Shown here: positions 34,086 through 46,259 of the stretch, one piece after another
Position numbering within the stretch: the first letter of the stretch is position 1
Layout of the letters: each line of letters starts with the position of its first letter
Source of the DNA: Thereva unica
Lineage: Eukaryota > Arthropoda > Insecta > Diptera > Therevidae
Assembly (NCBI GenBank): GCA_949987705.1
Contig: OX465285.1
Coordinates: 92,141,975-92,205,974 of the forward strand
Reading direction: 5' to 3'
Length of the DNA stretch: 64,000 nt
Notes under the pieces: model-generated
The model's input: only the letters and a program-made list of their open reading frames with translations
Told to the model about the DNA's origin: nothing
Database searches by the model: none
Made by a program: the position numbers and the translations under genes

Positions 34086-37000
34086 TTTTAAAAGTCGAAT
34101 CTAGTGGTCTCTCGAAGAAAGAGTTGTCAAAGCTTGGTGTTAGTGTTCCCTGCGCCCTATGTCGCATGAGGGGTTAAAAGAGCATACGAAAAGAATATAC
34201 ATAAGTAGGTGTTCCTGCCCCTCTATTTTTTTTTGTTAAACTCATCCTTTGGCATCATCCGCACTGATCTACGTTGATTTAAAGAAACAAACTGAAATTG
34301 CAGCTGTACGTATTTTCAAACTTACACCATCCTGCATAGATGAATCAATTTTTCATTGGTCTTCCATAATACCTAGAATTCGCCGAAAGCAGTTTCATGT
34401 TTTTCGATTAATTAATTGGAAAAATGTCTTTAAAAAATGTTCAACTTTGAACAACCAGAATTTGTAGATACCGAGTGTGCAGTACAGAAAAAATACATAC
34501 ACAATTTTTGTTCATTCACCTATTCGAATTAAGGCAACGTTTTCGCTGAACCCAGCTTGTCCAGGATATAACAGCAAAACTGTACAAGATAATTTCAACC
34601 CCTGTCCATACTATGATTGGAATATACATATCACCGCCCAATGTTCTGAATGTATCAAAGCGAAACCAAATTCTGTGTAGGAGTAGTAGAATTCAAAAAA
34701 AAAAAAAATGTTTCAAAAAAGTTATACATGAATTCCAGAGTAGACTTCAATGACATTTTTATCCAAGGTTCGACGACTTTTTCTGTGCAGAACATTAAGC
34801 ACGGTTCAGATGATTAATTACTCCTTTTTTTTGGGTGAAACGTTTTCTGATTTGGACTCTTGGATATTAATTATACCTCAATAAATTTTATATAGAAAAA
34901 AACTCAATTTTTCTGCATCCTCAACTGTTTAACCACTTCACAAAAAAAAAAAGAAACTTAATATTAAAAAAATAAATAAAAAAATAAAATGAAAAAATGT
35001 TTGTCCCCAGAAAAGCCTAGATGGAGGAGAGTCTCAAGGGCAATGTTAAAGGAAAACTTTCAACATTTTTCGGTAGATGAAAAGAAATAAAAATTATTTT
35101 GGTCGAGTGATTTACTATGTAAATTTTAGCAAGGTCCTTGCTGAATCCAGCATCAAAAGAGCTAGTGGGATCATGGCCTGCAGAATTGCCAGTTTATTGG
35201 TATTCATTCAAAGGCTAATCCCGGCATAATCCTCTGGAGTGCTTAACTTTTTAATGATATAAGTCAACAACTCTATAAAAACATGCGTTTGTTGACGTTT
35301 GCCGTCTATTCAATGTATTTCCTGATAAAAAAAAAGAGAGAACTTAAGCCAAGAACTTTGATGACAAGTTTAACCTTAATTCGATTTGGACTTAACTTGT
35401 TAATGATATCAACCGAGGCCTGAAACTCGGTCCCCATTTGATGAAAACCATAGCTCTCAGCCGCCCGCATGCGGGAACAAGGACCCCCGGTGGAGAGTGG
35501 GGGGGGGGGGGGTTTCTGGTGAAAAAGTTCTGCCCAAAGTCAGGAGTTTTTCATATTTCCCCTCCTCCCAGCCCCCTCCAAAAAAAAAAAAAATGGAGAC
35601 CCAAGAGGGAAATGAGAATCATATACAAAAAAGCCCTTTTTCCCGAGGAATAGTAGTGGCACAGCGGAGAGAGGTCTAGAGATTCCCTGCCTACATGAAA
35701 TGAATGACCGACGATGACTTTGACTTATGTAGCTCCTGTTTAGTTGACTTTTCTAGGCATCATTATGCCACAACACACAGAGAACGAACGAACGAACATA
35801 GCCGGGGAGTGATGGGCTCAGGTCCGTATCCGGTACAAAATATTCGGCCTCCGCACTCCCCGAGGTTCATGGAGGCCGCCGCCGCACAGACTTTTGTATG
35901 ATGACGGAGGTAGTACCAGAAAGGGCAATTCGGTGTGAAATTTTGCGAAGTGAAATTCTAGACAATTTATCATTTTAAAGTGAAACATGGTACGATTTTC
36001 CTGTAGTATTTGCAAACAAATCGCCCCCCATTTAGATAAATCGTTGCCAACTTAAATAGACAGGATTTATTCCCCTGTGGGGAGTGTGCCCATCTATGAA
36101 TGAAGGCGGTGTGTCGTGTAAATTTCCTTGGATGAACGAAAAAATTTCTGTATTTTATTTTTTTCGTATGAGTTTATATGATTTGATTGTAGATAGGAAA
36201 TTGAAGTTATGTCAGTTTACGGGGGGGGGGCTTTCGACGGGCGAAACAAGTCTAAGGAGGTAAGTGGTACCATGTAAAGAGGAATTGAAGGTCATGTGAG
36301 GCGCCTCTTTTCTCTTATTTGAACTTACCATGTACAGTCCCAGATCAATGAATTATATTCACTTGCTGCACATAATAAAGCTACTATACATTCTGAATAT
36401 TGCAAGCTTTAATTCGAACGTGGGGAAAATAGCCTCTATGGCAGCAGTGAAATACTTAGCAAGCCAAAACTCGCATTTGAACAACAACTACACTTTCCCA
36501 AGTTTTTGTTTTACTTTAGACCAGCACAATAGCAGCGTGGGTTACCCTATAAATTAACCCTGGGTGGTATGCATAAGATTTGAGAGAGAAGTAAAACTCG
36601 TTTGTACTGTTGGCGGCTTTATCATTGAGTGCAATGTCGTACAGCAACCTTTGGTCGAAAAACTAGTCGAGAGAAGAGCTGAGGACGGGAACATGAGGTT
36701 TTCTCCTGACTCGTATCTAACTCTACCGCGAAAGAACGCTGACAGCGCGGGCCCTGGGGTAGAGAGGGTGAAGTGGTCGCTCTAGGCGTCATGTGGCAAG
36801 GGGCGCCAAAATGAATACCAGAAACAGTTTCTAGCGAGATATAAAATTTCGATGACGCCTTTTGACGTGTGGCTGCTCTTTGGGGTTTACTGACGGTGGA
36901 GTGCACTTGCGTTGTTTGTAGCCAGCCAAGTGTAAGTGCTCATCAGTATGACTCAACGACGGCAGAAGCAGGAAACGCTGACTTCAGGATCGATTTTACG

Positions 37001-37149
37001 TTGCCTTGGATTTTACGTGGCCAGGATATATTTTCGTTAGGACAGGCCATTAAGCTGCCCCCGCCTGATCATGGAGTAGACTGAATACGGCGAATCTAGA
37101 GAGAACAAAAAAGAAGTCCCACGCACCCACAAGGAATAATAGAACAGCT
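34086..37149. other. Unassigned stretch with homopolymers and GC-rich patches
   Basis: Runs of A (34697-34708, 35580-35592), G (about 35501-35512 and 36221-36230) and an ACGA tetranucleotide run (35785-35800). Frames at 35438-35901 and 36564-37084 on the plus strand are open but unrecognised; several overlap one another or minus frames. No exon structure was convincing. Confidence 0.4.
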
Positions 37150-37420
37150 CCAAAGTGCCAGAAAAGGCGTGCTTGCGACTGACTGTCCCTAAACTCTCCT
37201 GACCACGGAATAATAGTTGCCGTGCAAGGGAGGCGATAGCAGAGTTGGATCACCGCTCAGAATAGTCCAGGATCCTGGGGGCTGCTGTGGGCCCCTGTAA
37301 TGGGTCACATTGGGCCCTGGAAGGAGCAGGCCTCGAAGCTGTAAAAGTTGACAAACTGCCGCAGAGCCATGTTGTGGTTGAGTACTTTCCGTCAGCAACA
37401 AAAGACCCCACTGTTGAAAA
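37150..37420. repeat. GC-richer dispersed repeat family D, partial copy
   Basis: GTGCTTGCGACTGACTG, CTGACCACGGAATAA, GTTGCCGTGCAAGGGAGGCGA and GAGCCATGTTGTGGTTGAGTACTT match pieces at 46129-46215 (CCTTGCGACTGATTAG, TGACCACGAAACAA, GTTGCCGTGTAAGGGGGCC) and 47079-47105 (CAGCCGTTTTATGGTCGAGTACTTC). The family is old and fragmentary; class unknown. Confidence 0.55.
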
Positions 37421-38416
37421 AGATAGGAGTCCAATTCACGAGCGTAAGGGTGTATAGTACTCCACAATGTGCACAACCAACTATTCACTCTTGCCCCGAT
37501 CAATAAGGAAGCACAAACCCCAAGGTTGCCAACTGAAACCTTGCAAGAGTCTGCTCCAGGAATGGAAGAGGTAAGTTGATCGAATGTCAGAATGATCACT
37601 AGATTGTGTGGCTGGACTTTCTCCACCATCTTAAATCACTGGCGACTGGGGCAAGCTCTAATGCCCCTAATGTTGCTGAGGTAAAACAACTCTGGGAATA
37701 AACGCTTCCTCTATTGCTACTACAATCAGGGATCCAACCTTAAAGAGAGAGGGCATAATACCTTAAGCAAATGAGCACTGCTCAAGCGTCGACCAAACGG
37801 AGACAAAAACCATATCGCTCTACCCCGAACAAGAACTAGGGCCGGCGCTGAATACAGATTTCGGTGATCGAACAGGATATGGTTTTCTCGCTTATTATAG
37901 TAGTCTTTAAGTACGATAATCCAGAGGCCGACTGTAGATATGTCATGAACTTGGCCTTGGCTCGTCGTATGACCGTAGGCAGAGCTCAGTACTCATGTCT
38001 CTTAAAACCTCAAGCGGCCGGTGTTCGCCCGATGTAGGGCCTTTTTTTATTTTTACTCTGGTATATGTATGAAAGATTAGACAGAACGCAACTTATCTGA
38101 CAACGAAAACTTGCCGCACACTTCGTACGTCCGCATGTATCTGTTTACAGCTTTAAGCTATTACATTTATCGGGATATTGATGGTAGGTAAGTTATCGGA
38201 AAGAGATATTTTCTTTGTTCTACCATTTAGTAAGATGAGAGGTACCTTTCGCCTGCTGCTGGCATCCACACTCCCGCCACAGGCATGCTCTCTCTCGCCA
38301 TAAACATGAACGCTCCCGCCACAGGCATGCAGGAAATCGCCTGTGTGGCTTAAAAAATTGTATAGGACGAAGAAAAGGGGCAATTACTTGGTGACCATAA
38401 AGGGGACCAATAGCAG
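37421..38416. other. Unassigned stretch, contains family C copy
   Basis: The minus frame 37189-37629 (146 codons) overlaps the repeat at 37150 and translates its complement, so it is not accepted as a gene. GGCATGC-type sequences repeat at 38282-38332 (CTCCCGCCACAGGCATGC twice). Confidence 0.45.
38010..38075 (+). repeat. Dispersed repeat family C, copy 2
   Basis: AAGCGGCCGGTGTTCGCCCGATGTAGGGCC followed by TTTTTTTATTTTTACTC, matching 16175-16255 and 57425-57490 in the same orientation. Confidence 0.65.
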
Positions 38417-38490
38417 GAGAACAGTTCTCGTTTGATTGCGTGGGTCAAGCAGTATGGGACGTGATTAGTGCTTAGCTGGGGGACTGCTAT
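38417..38490 (+). repeat. 5S rRNA-like head of a SINE (SINE3 type), copy 2
   Basis: GAACAGTTCTCGTTTGATTGCG, GGTCAAGCAGTATGGGACG, TGATTAGTGCTTAGCTGGGGGACTGC parallels 19618-19705 and the second half of 5S rRNA. Together the copies retain GGTTCTCG, the AAGCAG box A, GTTAGT.CTTAG and the GGGGGAC box C, each differing from 5S at different places. Downstream sequence is not shared with copy 1. Confidence 0.7.
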
Positions 38491-40962
38491 GATCATTTTA
38501 GTGCACTTTAAGAGTTTTTTTGGGGAGTTTTGCCGACTCGACTTCTATGTTCTGACACTCCAGCTCACTTGGATAATCATTCTATTATAGTTTATCCTAG
38601 CTTCCACTCTTTTTCGGGGCACTAAAGGGCTTCCTACACTGCATGCTCATCAGAATAGGTAGCTACTGGTACAACCAGCAATAATCGTCTCAGTGAGCAA
38701 GTCCGCAAACATTTCCATATCCTTCGCGCATTTAACTGAGTGTGGGAGTTCTGCAGTGTATACTCCACTTCGTAGCGATAGGATGTGCGTTGTTCGAGTG
38801 TCCTGGATTTCCCTGCGTCTTCAGCATGCTCAAGGATACCACCGTTCTAAAGTGAATAGTTGTGTGGTTGGTTCTGGGGACGACGGCTCTTGGGACTTCC
38901 TCCAGTCACCCACGTTTTGTGTCACCATCGTAATATACTATTTTCGAAGTTAGCAACCGTCTTTTTTATACTTAGGTTAACTAAAACGCTATGTACCACT
39001 CCTCTTTGCTCCACTACTGCCCCTTGGGTCATGGTAATCGATCGAATCACATCCAATGAAATTTTGTAGGTCTACATTCGTTCACAAATTGTAAACAAAT
39101 TTGAATGCTACCAAATTTTGTAAAAATTGCGAAAAGATTACACGATTAATCAATATATGCAAAACATCCAATCAACCCATTCAAATACAATCACTAATTA
39201 ATGCCGATTCAGTAACACAATATCGATGCGTAGCGAACACACAAACGAATGTGTGGAAAAAAGGGAAATTTACTACACGAAAAAAAAACTCAATGAATAT
39301 AAAAAATGTATCTACTAAAAATTCATAAGAAAAAATTTCGAATAGGATTTAAATTCGTCCTGGAAACTTCTTATCCTTGTTTTTGGCAATGTTCCAAAAC
39401 GAATCCAATATAAAAATGAAATAAGCAGATTCATGCTAAAATAATTTAATTCCATCATCCAAAGAACAACAAAAATATTGCCCTCTCCGCCCGCCGAAAA
39501 AAAAGAAGAAATCTGGCAGCAAAAATATACCAACAACAACAACAAAAAATATCCCTAAACAAAAAAAAGGACGAAACTTCGCGAATGAGAAAATTTCATA
39601 AATTCCCCCAGCCGACGACATCGTCTCATGAATGAAATATCACGAAAGGAATCAGGACTATTATTTCAGATATAGTGGGTCCCGGTCTGGTGACCTTGAG
39701 CAGGCCAAGTCAAGGACACAGCCGAACCGCCGAATCAGGAATCAGGATGCTGTGTGTAACTAAGGACTGCAGGCGGCGTATATTCAGACGTGTACACGTG
39801 CCCAACATAACGAGGGCCACCCCGACAACACAACACAAGGAGGGTGGGGGGGTGTGCTCCGGCGGCGGCATGGCTTTAAGTTGGCATCCAGGTCGAGTGT
39901 TTGTCGTTTTTGAAATATGTACATCACTCCTCTAAAGTTAATATTGGGTAGAAAGTTTGTTAAATGAACCGCGGAATTTACATTCCACCCCCGCCTGGCC
40001 GCCGTTCGCCCGCTGTACTGCCGCCCCATCAGCCAATACCTACAGCTTAACGTTAAGGAGACGCTATAAGGCTTATTTGGTTAAGGGGTTGTTTTGCTTT
40101 CAAAGTTCATCATACGAGCTTGGGGATGGGTTTTTGGGGGAGGCACAGTGTACAAGTCCCAAATATTTTACATTCCCTTGTCAAGGATACACATGCACAC
40201 AAACACACACCACATTTACCCCCAAAATATGGGACGCCGAAAGGGTGGCTGGGTGGGCGGTGGCTGTGTTTCTAATCTTAATTTCGGGTTAAAACTTCTT
40301 TTATAATTTTCTTTATGTCACCTTTTTTGACATCTGCCACTTCAGTGCCACTTCAGGTGAAAGTCGTATTACGTACAAACTCGGGGAAATTTTTGAATTT
40401 GTTTTTGACGTTGAATTGTGTTTTATTTGTTGGGAGAAAATATTTTTTTTTTATTAGACTTGTAAAAAGATGAAGCGAAATTTTATTAAAAAAAACAGAA
40501 TTTTTCCCCAAAACATTTTATGTGGGGGACGTTTTTATTAATTTTTATAATTGAATAAGATTTATATTTCGAGTGGCTACAGGAGAAGGGCTGTGGAGGC
40601 TCTCCAGGGTTCATGTAATATGAATTTATTGGTGGCATTTAATCGCATCTTACTCTCCATTCGTGGAGCACATAAAAAGTTCAAAGGTCGCATTAAATTT
40701 GTCTAACTGAAAGTATATTCTAGTTCGCTACGAGAGCGGGTAAAGAACATCTCTAAACGCTTACCGGACCAGCTGATAGGCCTCGACAGTCTCTCTAAGG
40801 GAGCACTATAAGGGTGCACTATAATACGTAAGTTGGTGTATTACTTGGCAAACCACTGAAGCGGAATAAAAGAGACAGACCTGCAGCTTAGATGTCTTCT
40901 TGCGTGGTCAGCATTTAGCATTGGGATGGTTTTTGACCACTTCATACATACAAAATATAACA
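38491..40962. other. Unassigned stretch
   Basis: No gene supported. Frames at 39675-39935 and 39957-40292 (plus) and 39784-40029 (minus) overlap in a locally GC-rich patch (39820-40030) and are unrecognised. A CA-rich tract lies at 40193-40213. Confidence 0.4.
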
Positions 40963-42395
40963 CCGCCGTCGTCTAGTTCCAAGTCCAGGGTGTGAAAGGA
41001 GGAGGGTGATCGACCGATCGGAAATAAAATCGCTGAAAACTGGAAAAGCGCCGGGAATAGATCAAATAACCGCCGAAGGTGATGTCTTATCACAACGACT
41101 GTATGTCTCAAAACACACATATGGCATTCGGATGGTGTCCCGTCGAGGTGGAAGAAAGCCATCATCGGCAAAGTATTTACGAAAATCATATAATCGAGGC
41201 TACAGAAACATTGAGAGCAAACGAGCCGAATAGAACAAGCTGCATATAGACCACATCGAGGATGTGTTGATCAAATATTCGCTCTCCGTCAGAAGAAAGG
41301 ATTCGTTGCGGCAAACGAACTGTTGATGTTTTTATCGATTTCAAATCCGCTTTCGATTGCATCAATTGGAACAGCTTGTGGAGAGCCTTGGAAACCTAAC
41401 ACGTCTCACTGAACCAATCATACCACCATCCAACTTCTCTAAGCGTCGTACGATGGCGCAACCAGCAGCGTTCGTGTTCGAAGCGACTTATCCGAGGAGT
41501 TCCAATTCAAACGGGTGTCCGACAGGGAGACGTCGCTTCGGCCCTTCTTTTAAATGTCGTGATTGACGCGATTATGCATGAAGCATTTGATGGACGACTC
41601 GGATTTCGATACGACGAAAACTTCGTAAGAGGCTTTATGTTCGCCAACGATAGCGACGTCTTCGCCGACATGAATGTCGAAGCAACGGACATCTTATACC
41701 ACATTTCCCTCATCGTCCAGTCATACGGGATAAAAATCAATGCGGAAAGGACGAAAGTGATCACAACGGACGGATTGAGGGCCAGCGTTCACCTCGATGG
41801 AACCCAGATCGAAGAGGTCTCGATGTTCAAATATTTGGGATCATTGGTTGAGGAAACGAAAGTGGCATCGACGTCCGACGTTCACAGCCGCATCGGCCAG
41901 CCAACACCAACATTCGCCTCGCTCAAGTGGTGCATATGGAAACGAACAAATATTGCCATTAAAACGAACGTTGATCCTTCACCGAACGTTGATCCTTCCG
42001 ATTCTTCTTTCCATCCATCAATCCAATGGCGCTACAGCCCAAATCGAGCATTGGTCTCTTCTAAACGATTCTTCTTTATCGATCGGAAACGTGGACCCTG
42101 CTCAAACTGGACGTCAACAAGCTTGAGGTCTTCCAAATGCGATGCTTGAGACAGATTCTCGGTGACCCACTCCGCGATCGCCTTCGAAACGAGACAGTTA
42201 GACAAAGATGCGATCAGCAGATACTGATAAAGAATATCGAGGGTGACCTAAAGAATCGACGATTATCAATCACCCAGACTCGAGACGTCGTCAAAAACCG
42301 GCACGAATGGAAATGAATTGTGAATAGAGTTCGAGACCCAGTGGCACCGACAGTAGCGTATTCGTTGCGGCGACGTCAAAGAAGAAGAACAAAAA
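40963..42395 (+). pseudogene. Decayed RTE-type LINE, deleted for the endonuclease, RT active site altered
   Basis: The 5' end shares CGCCGTCG..GTCCAGGGTGTGAAAGGAGG with the short elements at 163 and 55017, then enters directly at EIKSLKTGKAPGIDQITAE (start of the RT domain), so the endonuclease domain is missing. Further on, in shifting frames, are GVRQGDVASALLLNVVIDAIM (near 41515-41575), RGFMFANDSDVFADM (about 41630-41675) where the catalytic FADD is FAND, YGIKINAERTKV and FKYLGSLVEE, and a C-terminal L.VFQMRCLRQILGDPLRDR.RNE block near 42120-42190. It closes with GTGGCACCGACAGTAGCG and an AAAGAAGAAGAA tail like the short elements. Multiple stops and frameshifts make it dead; the longest open part is 41559-42149. 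Confidence 0.85.
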
Positions 42396-44472
42396 AAAAA
42401 TTAAGTAAATTTATGCTTAAACGTAAAAGTTTTAAAATGGTCTAAATTCGACGATTTTAAACCTGTTTTCTCCTCATTCCCTGAAGCCTTACATCAGATA
42501 TTTCTTGTTGTAGTAATTCTACTAAAGTCAATATTTGCTTCAATTTCGTTGTGGAAAATTCGACTACCTTCCGATGCACAATCATGCATGCTGTTCAAAA
42601 ATTTAAGTCTGCACATAGCAAAAAATGTTAAATATCAAAATTCACATAGAAAACAACCCCCGGTCCGCTGCAGCATATATAAAAGCACGGGGATGATGGA
42701 TTTCGAAAGTGACGCTTGGGGAAGTACGGGTAATGAAGGGATACAAAATAGGGTAGTCGAATTTTTCACCGAATTTCTGGAATACGGTATCGTATCAGTT
42801 TACAGACGCGCTTGTAGGAGTGCGCGAGAGTAAATAAACCTTGGATGAACTTCATTAACTTTTATCAACGTGAACCAAAAATGGAAACAACAAAAACGGG
42901 GCGAAATCAAAGCATTTTTCGCATTTTTTAAATATTTCCGAAACGGAATCTTGCGCGACGATTTCACGTCGAATATATTGTAATATAACCCTTCTCCCCG
43001 CGTTCTCCTGTATGATAAGCCTAACCTGCACCTAACCACCCTTGAAAGTAAAATTGGGGGTAAGGGTTTGCCGGCTGGGGCTGGGCTGGGGGTGCAAGAT
43101 TTATTCACTGCTAACGAATGGGAAAATAATTTCTGGTTAAATATGTCGAGTTTCTGGGGTTATGTATACATCCATTCAAAAAACCGAGAGCATCTAGTAT
43201 GTGGAGAGACGGTTTAGCAGTAGTAGTAGACTATAGTAGTAGAAGAAGGGAAAGTGGTGATGTGTACCAGGCAAGAATACTTCTCCATACGTACTTATAC
43301 GAAAGCGTACCGCCCTTATTCTATATGTACAGACTTCGGATAAAATTTATTATCATATAAATTGCGATTTTATGACTTTATCCCCTACGCAGTTGAGTTA
43401 AGGCACATGGCTAGAGCAGAAAGAGCGAGGAATTTTGATAGCGGCATCACCAACACCCCCACTGGCATCTCGAACAGCATCAGGATCAGCAGCCAGTCCT
43501 AGCCTAGCTCTCTCTAGAGCTAAAGAGACATGGGTTTTAAGGATACATCCCAACTCATAGCATTTATATCGTTTAATTACAGTTGGTCCTGGCAGAATTT
43601 CCTATTCCTTTATATGTCTTCTAAAAATGTTGTTACACAGATGACTTTGATTGATCTTCGCATATATACCCTTACTATAAAAAGGATATTTCTTCCTTGA
43701 TATGAAGAAGAAGAAGAACAAGAAAAATATATATAAAAATGGAAAAGATGAAGGTTTAAGAAATCAACTGAAGACAAGCGAAATTGTTAAGGAAAATGGA
43801 TATAGAATATTTCTCATATGTACCATGGAAAGGAAATTTATTAAGTGAGGCTTGATGTATTATGGGCCGAGAGAGAGAGAAGGAGAGCATGAAAATAGCT
43901 TTTTATAAAGTAGGGAAACGAGATGATATTTATGGATAAAGATTGTTGAGTTTTAAATTATATTGTTTCTTTTTTTTTATTTGTTCTTCTAATAGAATCA
44001 TTTTAAAACTGATTTAAGGCCTGTGCCATTTGGAATTTATTGTCCAAATCGTTTTATTACTTTTCGTTTGTTTTTTTTGTTTTCTATTTTATTAATATCA
44101 TGAAATTAAGGGTTATTTATAGGGTTATGATATAGCGAAACTAGCAATGTGGAAAATTTTATCATTTCTCTAAGGACATTAAAGGTCGGCTCGTGATTTA
44201 TCATCATTTTTTTCTCATAATTTGTCATTTTTTATCTACTCTTGAAAACATTTCAACAGAAACTGAAATTTATTATCATTTTCCAACTCTTCTCTTACAC
44301 AAAACTCTCTTTAAACCTAATCCCCAAAATAATAATACCTTGTTATCCACTTTCCAAAACTAGATTAAGTTCTATAGGCTTAAAAAAATAAGGGTACAGC
44401 CTAAGTACACTTTATGAAAGATCAGTGATCGATACAGCGAATGCAGTATTTCTCGATCCTTTAACTTACACT
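42396..44472. other. Unassigned AT-rich stretch
   Basis: No gene supported. Frames at 42549-42833 (plus) and 42800-43108 (minus) are unrecognised. AGTAGTAG and GAGA microsatellite patches lie near 43220-43240 and 43870-43885. Confidence 0.45.
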
Positions 44473-45482
44473 CAGGGCCGGCGTGCGCCCGGTGCACTAT
44501 GCAATATTGCGCCCCATAGGCTGTTAATTTTTGAACGTAGGTACTGAAGGGAAATGGAAAAAGTCACAAACTTTCACTGAATGGGAGAAATACAGCCAAA
44601 TTTTTGTTGGTTGCTTCGTGTGAAACTGGCCATATTAATTTGTTAGACAGTAATACCCCGGCTTCATCAGTTCAGCTGGCGCAAGTTCGGGCATATTGGT
44701 GAACTGAACTTCAATTTTTGCATAGGAAACATTTTCACATATTGAACTCAGGAAAAATAAAGCCTGAGTTCGCCCGACAGAACATGAAATTGAGATCGCT
44801 CAAAAGAGAGTAATCAACTGGAACAATGGAATATCATTCCTGTGAGCTTTTGCATATCTGATTTCTGGCGAAAAAGCAACCACAATTTCAAGCATGAACT
44901 GTACAAGCCAGCCGCTGAAGCCACTTATGCGGATTGAATTGAACTTTATTGAACTAAGTACGGTTAAGCCAAGATATAAAGGAACAAACAGTTATTAAAG
45001 AGGATTTCTCACCACAAGAAATTTTATTCTCCTCATTTCATACATTTACCTCTTTTAACAATGCTTGAACCCGAATTTAAAATGCAGCAACAACGTTCTC
45101 AAGTTTATATCAATCACAGTAAACCGCAATACACAATACAGAGCCATTGGAACAATTTTTCCTATTGGGTGAGTGAATATGGTGCTTTTTACAGACTTTT
45201 CAAAAAGTTCTCATGTTTTCCCAAATTTCTCGAATGTCCAAGCTAAAATCCCTGGAAACTTCCTGCACGAGAACAGATGAAATTTCTCCGTTTTATCTTG
45301 CATGAGAAAGTACAGGGACAGAAATTGGGTATATTTTTGTAATTTCTTGCACCTGTGAGAATTCTTTACGATTTGTTTTTTCCAAGTTTTTTTTTTTTAA
45401 ATCTGAGTTTCTTGAATTGCGCCCCAAACAAATTGCGCCCGGTACAAGTGCACCATTCGCACCTATGAAAGCGCCGCCCCTG
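44473..45482. mobile_element. hAT-type non-autonomous element, family F, copy 2, with nested family B repeat
   Basis: Starts CAGGGCCGGCG and ends GCGCCGCCCCTG, flanked by CTTACACT (44465-44472) and CTTATACT (45483-45490), an 8-bp duplication with one mismatch. The interior shares GTGCGCCCGGTGCAC, TATTGCGCCCCAT, GGAAATGGAAAAAG, ACTGAATGGGAGA and AATTGCGCCCGGT with copy 1 (31718-32146). It is longer because of the reversed family B repeat at 44656-44961 and about 280 bp that copy 1 lacks. Confidence 0.85.
44656..44961 (-). repeat. Short dispersed repeat family B, copy 3, nested in a hAT-type element
   Basis: The minus strand follows copies 1 and 2: AGTTCAATAAAGTTCAATTCAATCC, CATAAGTGGCTTCA, CTTTTTCGCCAGAAATCAG, TGCAAAAGCTCACAGGAAT, TTGATTACTC..TTTTGAG and GAACTTGCGCCAGC. 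Outer limits are uncertain by about ten bases and no target duplication is clear. Confidence 0.7.
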
Positions 45483-45889
45483 CTTATACTGAAAAATTAA
45501 CTCCAGTTCAAATTAATTATAGGAAGCAACCAGTTCGACACTATTAATGCCATTAAATCACTTCATTCAACTTGCTTCTGAGTTGCCTGATCAGTGCTGG
45601 ACACGATTGATGGTAGCAAGGGTTCCGCGAATATGTTAGATGGCCTTGGAGTGGGTTACCTGAAGTGTCGGTGGGTTACCCTCGGTCCACGTACAAAAGT
45701 AACAATTCTGACAAGGAAAATTTCAGCCGACAGAATGTCATCACCCATGCCCCATCATAAGAAGAGCGAGCTCGCGGGGGGTCGTGGGTTGTCGAGACAA
45801 CGAAGATACCATCTAGAACTTGTGCACCATCCACCTATCTGCAGGTCAGAGCCCCACTAGGCCTACGCGAAGTAGTTAATGGACCGTGG
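45483..45889. other. Unassigned stretch
   Basis: GC-richer sequence after the hAT element; the plus frame 45594-45860 (88 codons) is unrecognised. A short direct repeat GGGTTACC(T/C) occurs twice near 45653-45680. Confidence 0.4.
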
Positions 45890-46255
45890 AGAGTCCCTAA
45901 ACTAAGAGTCCCGGTACGAGATACCTCGACTGCTGCATGGCCATGTTATGGGTTTAGTACCTCACCTTGGTAGCTGGCTACTTCCGTGAGATGGCTGCTA
46001 GACTAGGCTTCATAGTAGGAAGAGGGTTAGATCCTCCTTAGGCCACAAGAACCCGACGAAAAGGGTCAGGCTCCAACCATCTGGCTCTAAAAATTGCGTG
46101 AAAAGCCTTCAGACAAAAATTCCGATGCACCTCCTTGCGACTGATTAGCCTGAGACTCTAATGACCACGAAACAACTCGTTGCCGTGTAAGGGGGCCTCC
46201 TTGAGGCGATATCCGAGATGTAACACTACTCAGAGGCGTTGCGCTTTAAGCCTTA
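45890..46255. repeat. Dispersed repeat family D, longest copy
   Basis: Shares GGAAGAGGGTTAGATCCTCC, AGGCCACAAGAACCCGACGAAAAGG, CAGGCTCCAACCAT and GAAAAGCCTTCAG with 57225-57335, and CTTGCGACTGATTAG, TGACCACGAAAC and GTTGCCGTGTAAGGG with 37160-37230, thereby linking the two. GC content is above local average. No coding frame or class could be recognised. Confidence 0.6.
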
Positions 46256-46259
46256 GGTT

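Noticed and set aside
37189..37629. 146-codon minus-strand frame as a gene
   Set aside because: It overlaps dispersed repeat family D, is open mainly because of composition, and gives no recognisable product.
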